A DNA stretch of 64,000 bases from Abelmoschus esculentus. Taxonomy: Eukaryota; Streptophyta; Magnoliopsida; Malvales; Malvaceae. The notes under the pieces are model-generated. The model saw nothing but the letters and a program-made list of their open reading frames with translations. It was not told the DNA's origin and searched no databases. The stretch is from positions 3,971,001 to 4,035,000 of the forward strand of contig JAUCBN010000043.1 in assembly GCA_035048815.1 (NCBI GenBank). Reading direction: 5' to 3'. Every line of letters starts with the position of its first letter. The stretch's first letter is position 1. A program made the translations under genes and the position numbers. This document shows positions 58,526 through 64,000 of the stretch, in pieces.

Positions 58526-58946
58526 TAGGGGTACATTCGGTTCGGTTTCGATTTAATTCGGTAAGCTATTTTAGTAATCATCGGTTTTCGGTTCGGTTAA
58601 CCGCGATTTTCGGTTTTTTCATATTAACGTTAATTTATAAAAAAATTATATTTTATTTTGACAAAATAGCTTTATTTTATGATTTTAAACATTAAATGAT
58701 AAATATTTTAAGATATTTTTCATAAATATTTATTTAAATATATTTTTTAAGTAAAAAATAAAATACATTTATAGTATTTTAAGTATAAAATAAATTTTTA
58801 CCTTATAAAATAATTAAAAATTAATTAAAAAATCAAATTCGGTTTGATTCAGTTAACCATGATTAACCACGGTTCGTAAATTTATGAATCACAATTTCTC
58901 AATTCGATTCGATTTTCGATTTTGCGGTTAATCATACCCAGCCCTA
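58526..58946. mobile_element. Second hAT-like MITE
   Basis: The left end TAGGGGTACATTCGG and the complement of the right end, TAGGGCTGGGTATG, share TAGGG. Inside, GGTTCGGTT/AACCG words occur on opposite arms. The flanks are ATGTTAGT (58518-58525) and ATGTTAGC (58947-58954), an 8-bp target duplication with one mismatch. Non-coding, 421 bp. Confidence 0.6.
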
Positions 58947-59403
58947 ATGTTAGCCAACAAAAGCTTCCTTATCCACCAAGGCTGCCATCTCTGTAGGTAC
59001 CGCAGGGAATTCCAACACACCAACAGATGCACCACGGTTCTAGGTAACGAGTTCATCGGCCACTCCATTAACTTCTCGGTGATTGAGAAGCTCATTAACT
59101 GCTGCAACTAAAGCATGCCTATAAAGATCAAGGTTTTCTTATGACGATCGAGTCTAAACTATTCAGTCACTAAATCGATGCTGAAAAACAACAGGATTAT
59201 TAGAGATTCGATGTGTGTTTCATGAGGTAGAAACTAATAAAAGTGAAAATGGAAATGAAAAACAAATAGATTAATGCCACACACAAATTATGTAAGTAGC
59301 TACAGCAATACCATATTACAAGGAAGAAATTAACAGTAACCATGAAAAGGGTACAAACAAAAGCCATATTCCTTGCATCTCAAGAAACAATCTACAATGG
59401 AGT

Positions 59404-62400
59404 TTAAAGTGGAAGATGCTTGTGACTGTAAACAACACCTTTGTCACCATTCACCACTTGTCCACTTCCTCGCAAAATCCTACAAGGTTTTAGATTGTAA
59501 GAAATGAAGAACATGCCTGCAATACAGAGATTTCTGAACATTGTAAGAAAGATCGAATCGAAACGTCGCATACCATCGTGTTGTTAACAATCCTTCAACT
59601 CCAACCGGACCTCGGGCATGGATTCTGCTGGTACTTATTCCAACCTGTGAAATCCATGCATCCATTACAAAACAGTACAGTGTCCAAAAAGAAGTTAAAA
59701 TGGGGTTAACCAAATTGAACAGCACAGTTTAGTTAAGTAGGTTATGTTCATTTGACTTCGGGTTTAATACCTCAGCTCCCAGTCCGAATCGAGCTCCGTC
59801 GCAAAATCTAGTGCTTGCATTATGAAAAACTGCAGCACTGTAACAAAAACAGGGTGTTAAAGTAGCAATCCTAATAAACATTAACCCGAAAACAAGAAAG
59901 CAAACCCGAACCTGTCCACTCCCTGCAAGAAAATTTCTGCAACCTCTTGATTTTCAGTGATAATGCAGTCCGTGTGAGAACTGCAGAGAAACAAGTTAGT
60001 TGACATCAAAGGCAACCAAACTAGTGACCGGAACAAACAAAGCGATGAATGTGTCGTGCCTTCCGTGTTCATGTATATGATCAATAGCAGCATGCACATC
60101 CTCCACGATTTCGATTGTGCATGCCATCGAGTTGTATTCGTGATGAAAGGAGCTCGTCTCCGGTATGTTAAACGATGAACTCGCTCTCGGTCCACCGTAA
60201 AGAGTAACTCCTGCAGGAAACAATCCAACAGTCTCTAGATAATCACAAATTTCTGCATCCAAATAAGCAATTTCAGCTCCACAGAGTCATTACCTTTACG
60301 TTTGAGATCCTCTATCAGCTCGTCCAGTGAACCATTACTGGAGAAATCCTTGTGTACTAGAAGTGTTTCCTGAAAACAACATGGATAAATCATATGCTAC
60401 AACGATTCCAATTTTGAGTCTAAACAAAAGGAAATTACCATGGCATTACATGCTGCAGGATAATCTGTCTTTGCATCAAGAACAATCTGTTTCGCCATGT
60501 CGAGCTTAGCTGATTTGTCGATGTAAACATGGCAAATTCCATCTGCATGACCCAGAACAGGGATTTTGGTGGAATTCTTAATCTGAGTAACAAGTTTATT
60601 GCTGCCTCTGGGGATGACAAGATCTATCACATCATCAAGCTGTGACAAAAACAGAAATCTTAAGAAAAGAAACATGGCATATCAAAGAGCTTTGGTTAAC
60701 TATAGATCCTACCAATCACCTTAAGTAAATCAGGAATATCCTCTCTTGAAGTCACCAACCCAATGAGTTTCTCTCCAATGTTGCTGGGGATGGCGGAGGT
60801 AATGACCTGACGATATATACAATAGAACCTCTATAAATTAATATTCGATAAATTAATAAGGATCGATCCGAATTTTTTTTATAAAAAAACAGATTGTTTT
60901 AGCTGTCTGTAAGTCTTTGTAGGAAGGCAGATAACCGGACCTTGTGCAAGATTGCATTAGACCTCTTTGCTTCTTTACCACCTTTCAGTAGTAGGCCGTT
61001 CCCACTTCGGATGGCAAGTGAAGCTATCTGTTGAACAATAAAGGGAAACAAAAAATTGATTGCTCAAGTTCATATATAATCATGCATTCTTTACATCAAA
61101 TTGCAATCCGGTCGAGACTCAAATACCACCAGGTCGGCGTGTACAAAAGTCGTTCTATGTTACCTGAACAAGAGCGTCCGGTCGAGACTCGAATACGACC
61201 AGCAGTACACCGAGAGGACAAGATGTTTTCTCCAAGATGAGTCCATCTGCAAGCTGGGACAAAGGCAGACAAAGGGTCAGATTCAATAACAAGGAACATA
61301 ACTCCTCGGAACATTTTCAAGGATTGTGTAACCTCGGTTCTCTTCATAACATGACCAATAGGATCTTCCATGTCAGCAAGTATTCGAATCGATTTCGCAA
61401 GACCAGCAATCTGTAGAATAAAATGTTATGGATGAAACCCCAACAATGTGATTGTGCTAATGACATAATGGAATCCAAATAATCAACAAGTCTTGCCTTT
61501 CCAGGTTTCAAGGACAAACGAGATATCAGTGACTTCTCATATCCATCATCCTCTGCAGCTGCAACATCAGCTTCATTTTCAACCTTGATCAAACTCTCAT
61601 TGGCCTCGAGGGCATCGGCAATGTCGAGCAAAATCTTCTTCCTATCTTCAGAGTCCATTGCCTGTGATTAAGATCGTTCAGAAATATGTGCAACCACATT
61701 GATACTGGCAAAAGAAAGAAACTATATATGTTCCCACCTGAAGTCGTCTAGAACATTCCCGTGCCGCAACCGCCATCTCACGTGCATCGATTTCTTTAAC
61801 CGAAGTCCATAAATGTGCATCTCGATGAAACAGGGTGCCCACAAGCTTCCCTTGAAGTACCTTTATAATGTTATCAGTGGCATAGCCACTTCAAAACAAG
61901 GTAAAAGCAAAATGTAAAGTGAGACACCCAATTTATCAATAGGTTTGAAGAGTTTAGTTCCAGACCATACCTAGTAATAACGACAGGGATACCGGCATAA
62001 GCTGCACAGACAGCTGCATTAACCTTTGCAGTCATACCCCCTCTACCTAGCCTGGACTTGTCTCCAAACGTGATTTCACGTTGGTGTTTTTCTTTTATAT
62101 AGGTATGGATTAGTTTCGAGTTCGGGTCACTTGGTGGTCCGCTGTAGAGTCCCTCCACATCACTCAACATAACAAGGAGATCAGCTTTTAGTTCCAAAGC
62201 CAAGAGACCAGCAAGGCTGTCGTTGTCCCAGAATATACCAGAAGAATCCTGAAAATTATACTAGCAATCAGTTGATTAAAGAGTTTTAAATACGAAGAGA
62301 ATGAAGAGGGAAAGAGAGATACGATTAAGATACCTCATAAGGCGCTCTTCGAGTGCTGACGGCATCGTTCTCGTTGAAAATAGGGATCACTTTCAAAGAT

Positions 62401-63303
62401 AGTAAGGATTTCACAGTTTCAGAGAGTTGTTTTCTGAAACTATTGGCTCTGAATTCACTATCAGTTACAAGATATTGTGAAGAAGTGACATCAAGCTGCA
62501 TAAACATGTTGAGTAACATATTAATGCAAGTGAAACAAAAAGATATATAAATTTGTCAGAATAGACTAGGATTTAAATAGCAGCCCGTAAGCGCCGTTAT
62601 GCATCGATTATGTCTGCAATCGTATTTGTTCATCGAAAATTCACTATTGCGCTCTACAAGACTACAACTACACGAGCCTTAGACTAATATTAAGCAAGCC
62701 TATGAAGTTAACCTGGCTAAACAAGGTGTCATAAAGAGCCATTAAACTACTGTGCCCAACAGCTGCACAAGCCTTCCCATCAACTTCAAATTCTGCATTT
62801 TGAAGATCAGCCAAGCTACACAGAAACAGCCATTCAGTTTATGGTTGCACCAAAAAGGGTATTTCAGAAATTGAGTTATATATATCTTCCTCACCTGCTA
62901 TTCACCAATTTCCTATACCTTAGCCTCTGACGACCAAGACCAACAGCACCTGAAGTAACCAGCACAATCTCATACCCCTCTGAACTCAGTTCCTTGAGCT
63001 GCAAGCAACCAAAACATTTTCGAGAATGTTAACAATGAGACATCAAGAATCCACCATCTTCCTTCTTTATGTACCTGTTCACATAAAGCTCCAAGTCTCC
63101 CCACTGCTAATCTCCCATCACCTCGAGTCACCACTGCCGTTCCCACCTTTTTTATTTTAATGAAAACCCCATGAATCAAAATTAGTTTTTTTATATCTAA
63201 AAACCTCATCTTGTAACCTCGTTAAGAAGGAAGAAGAAGAAGAAGAAGAAACCTTAACAATGAGACGCTTGACATTTGTCACAAAAGCACGTGAAGGATC
63301 CAT
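59404..63303 (-). CDS. P5CS: Delta-1-pyrroline-5-carboxylate synthase (P5CS)
   Basis: The bifunctional, rate-limiting enzyme of proline synthesis from glutamate. Nineteen exons: 63303-63253, 63146-63075, 62998-62895, 62815-62713, 62495-62334, 62248-61971, 61888-61738, 61661-61497, 61410-61333, 61253-61164, 61027-60941, 60806-60720, 60639-60439, 60369-60294, 60210-60060, 59980-59912, 59837-59771, 59644-59574, 59479-59404. They give 712 residues, about the usual 717. The N-terminal glutamate-5-kinase domain (to about 290) has VKVGTAVVTRGDGRLA and FGDKSRLGRGGMTAKV. The C-terminal glutamyl-phosphate reductase domain has VFESRPDALVQ and the catalytic Cys540 in YPAACNAM. Two introns use GC donors (separate entries). 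The segment NAEFEVDGKACAAVGHSSLM differs somewhat from common P5CS, suggesting a divergent paralogue. Confidence 0.96.
59981..60059 (-). other. GC-AG intron 15 of P5CS
   Basis: The exon ends GGAAG and the intron starts GCACGA (60059), ending CTGCAG (59981), 79 bases. Only this junction gives HGS|SHTDCIITEN in frame, the conserved P5CS sequence. The nearest GT downstream would give the wrong phase. Confidence 0.8.
61411..61496 (-). other. GC-AG intron 8 of P5CS
   Basis: The exon ends GGAAAG and the intron starts GCAAGAC (61496), ending CTACAG (61411), 86 bases. GCAAG is the usual form of a GC donor. The junction gives KPGK|IAGLAKSIRILADMED, matching the family. Confidence 0.88.
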
Positions 63304-63438
63304 GGGGTCGAATATGAAAGCAAGCGAGTGAGGCTCGCTGAGCAACTAAAAGCTTTCAGTTCTTTTTTTCTTTTCTTTTCCTAGCCAAAGAGAGACAGGT
63401 GCTGAAGAAAGAAGATGAATGAATGAGGGGCACGGTTT

Positions 63439-63445
63439 GCCACGT
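63439..63445 (-). promoter_or_regulatory. ABRE candidate upstream of P5CS
   Basis: On the minus strand this reads ACGTGGC, the ABA-responsive core, about 137 bases before the start codon. P5CS genes are well known to be induced by drought, salt and ABA. Single short motif, so moderate confidence only. Confidence 0.45.
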
Positions 63446-64000
63446 TCAATAAATACTGATCCGATAAATAATAACTAAATAAATAAATAAATCTGATTTA
63501 CATTTTGCATTTATTTTTATTTTCTTTGAAGAGAACAGTGTTGTTGTAGTTTCATTGCAGTTGTTCAATATATACCTGTCAATTCTTCATAGGATGGAAG
63601 ATAGGATACAATTTTGTATCCTATTTGTTTCAATCAGGATATATCTAGGAATATATATAAAAATTTGATGGATATAGATATAAAAAATCATAATTAATAA
63701 GAGTAATGTCTTGTATTTATGTGTCTGTATCTTTCCTATGAAATATCTTTATAATTTTATGTTTAGACAATTCATTTGAAAAATCACCGGCATTTATATA
63801 TCTATAGGTGTTAATATTAGATTGATTTGAGATTAAACCAAAGTTTTCTACTACAATAAAAAAATCTTAGAATAAGCATATATTTATTTATTTCTAAAAT
63901 TAAAATTTGAGAAAAGTATAATAAATTTTAAAAACATTAAAACTTTTATAATTTTATTTTTAAAATTAATTAATTAAAACAAAAAAGCAAACAGAAAATT
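63446..64000. other. P5CS upstream DNA
   Basis: AT-rich promoter side. (AAAT)n-like text at 63470-63490 and nothing else recognised to the end of the window. Confidence 0.4.

Overview
This is about 64 kb of plant nuclear DNA, clearly from a eudicot. The evidence is AT-rich intergenic sequence, spliced genes with short introns, a 377-codon plant-type actin layout, and plant-only families (membrane UDP-xylose synthase, P5CS, DUF1635, DUF3475/DUF668). The gene sequences remind me of Malvaceae such as cotton, but that is an inference from memory, not a search result. There is no operon, phage, CRISPR or bacterial-type content, and I see no new multi-gene system. The genes are unrelated housekeeping and stress genes.

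Layout, left to right: repeat-rich DNA (1-2.3 kb); a DUF1635-like gene (2.3-3.2 kb, +); UDP-glucuronate decarboxylase/UDP-xylose synthase (4.3-6.9 kb, -); an AIRP2-like RING E3 ligase (8.5-11.1 kb, +); a small unknown protein (12.9-13.1 kb, -); a transposon-rich gap with a large foldback element and a hAT-type MITE (13.1-16.9 kb); actin-depolymerizing factor (17.0-18.6 kb, +); a LINE relic (19.1 kb); histone H4 (20.9-21.2 kb, -); a WDR44-like WD40 protein (22.0-25.1 kb, -); an actin gene with a 16-bp coding deletion (27.0-28.7 kb, +); tRNA-Lys(CTT) (30.25 kb, +); a ZRF1/GlsA-type DnaJ-SANT protein with a long leader intron made partly of tandem repeats (31.0-35.6 kb, +); a mitochondrial FtsH protease (37.0-41.4 kb, -); a DHHC S-acyltransferase (43.7-46.6 kb, -); a PSK-SIMULATOR-like DUF3475/DUF668 protein (47.8-49.2 kb, -); a one-finger C2H2/EAR repressor (50.4-50.8 kb, -); a gene-poor stretch of MITEs, SINE-like and copia relics (50.8-59.4 kb) holding one small conserved-looking protein (56.3 kb, +); and P5CS (59.4-63.3 kb, -).

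The strongest unusual observations are about gene structure. The UDP-xylose synthase gene carries a textbook U12-type AT-AC intron (ATATCCTTT donor, CCCTTAAC branch site, AC acceptor). P5CS has two introns that splice in frame only if GC donors are used. The actin gene is otherwise complete but has a 16-bp deletion that shifts the frame and adds an early stop. The ZRF1 leader intron contains four diverged copies of a unit of about 280 bp. Exon boundaries were worked out by hand from splice consensus, reading frame and known family sequence. For each multi-exon gene the exon lengths sum to a whole number of codons, except actin, where the shortfall is exactly 16 bases.
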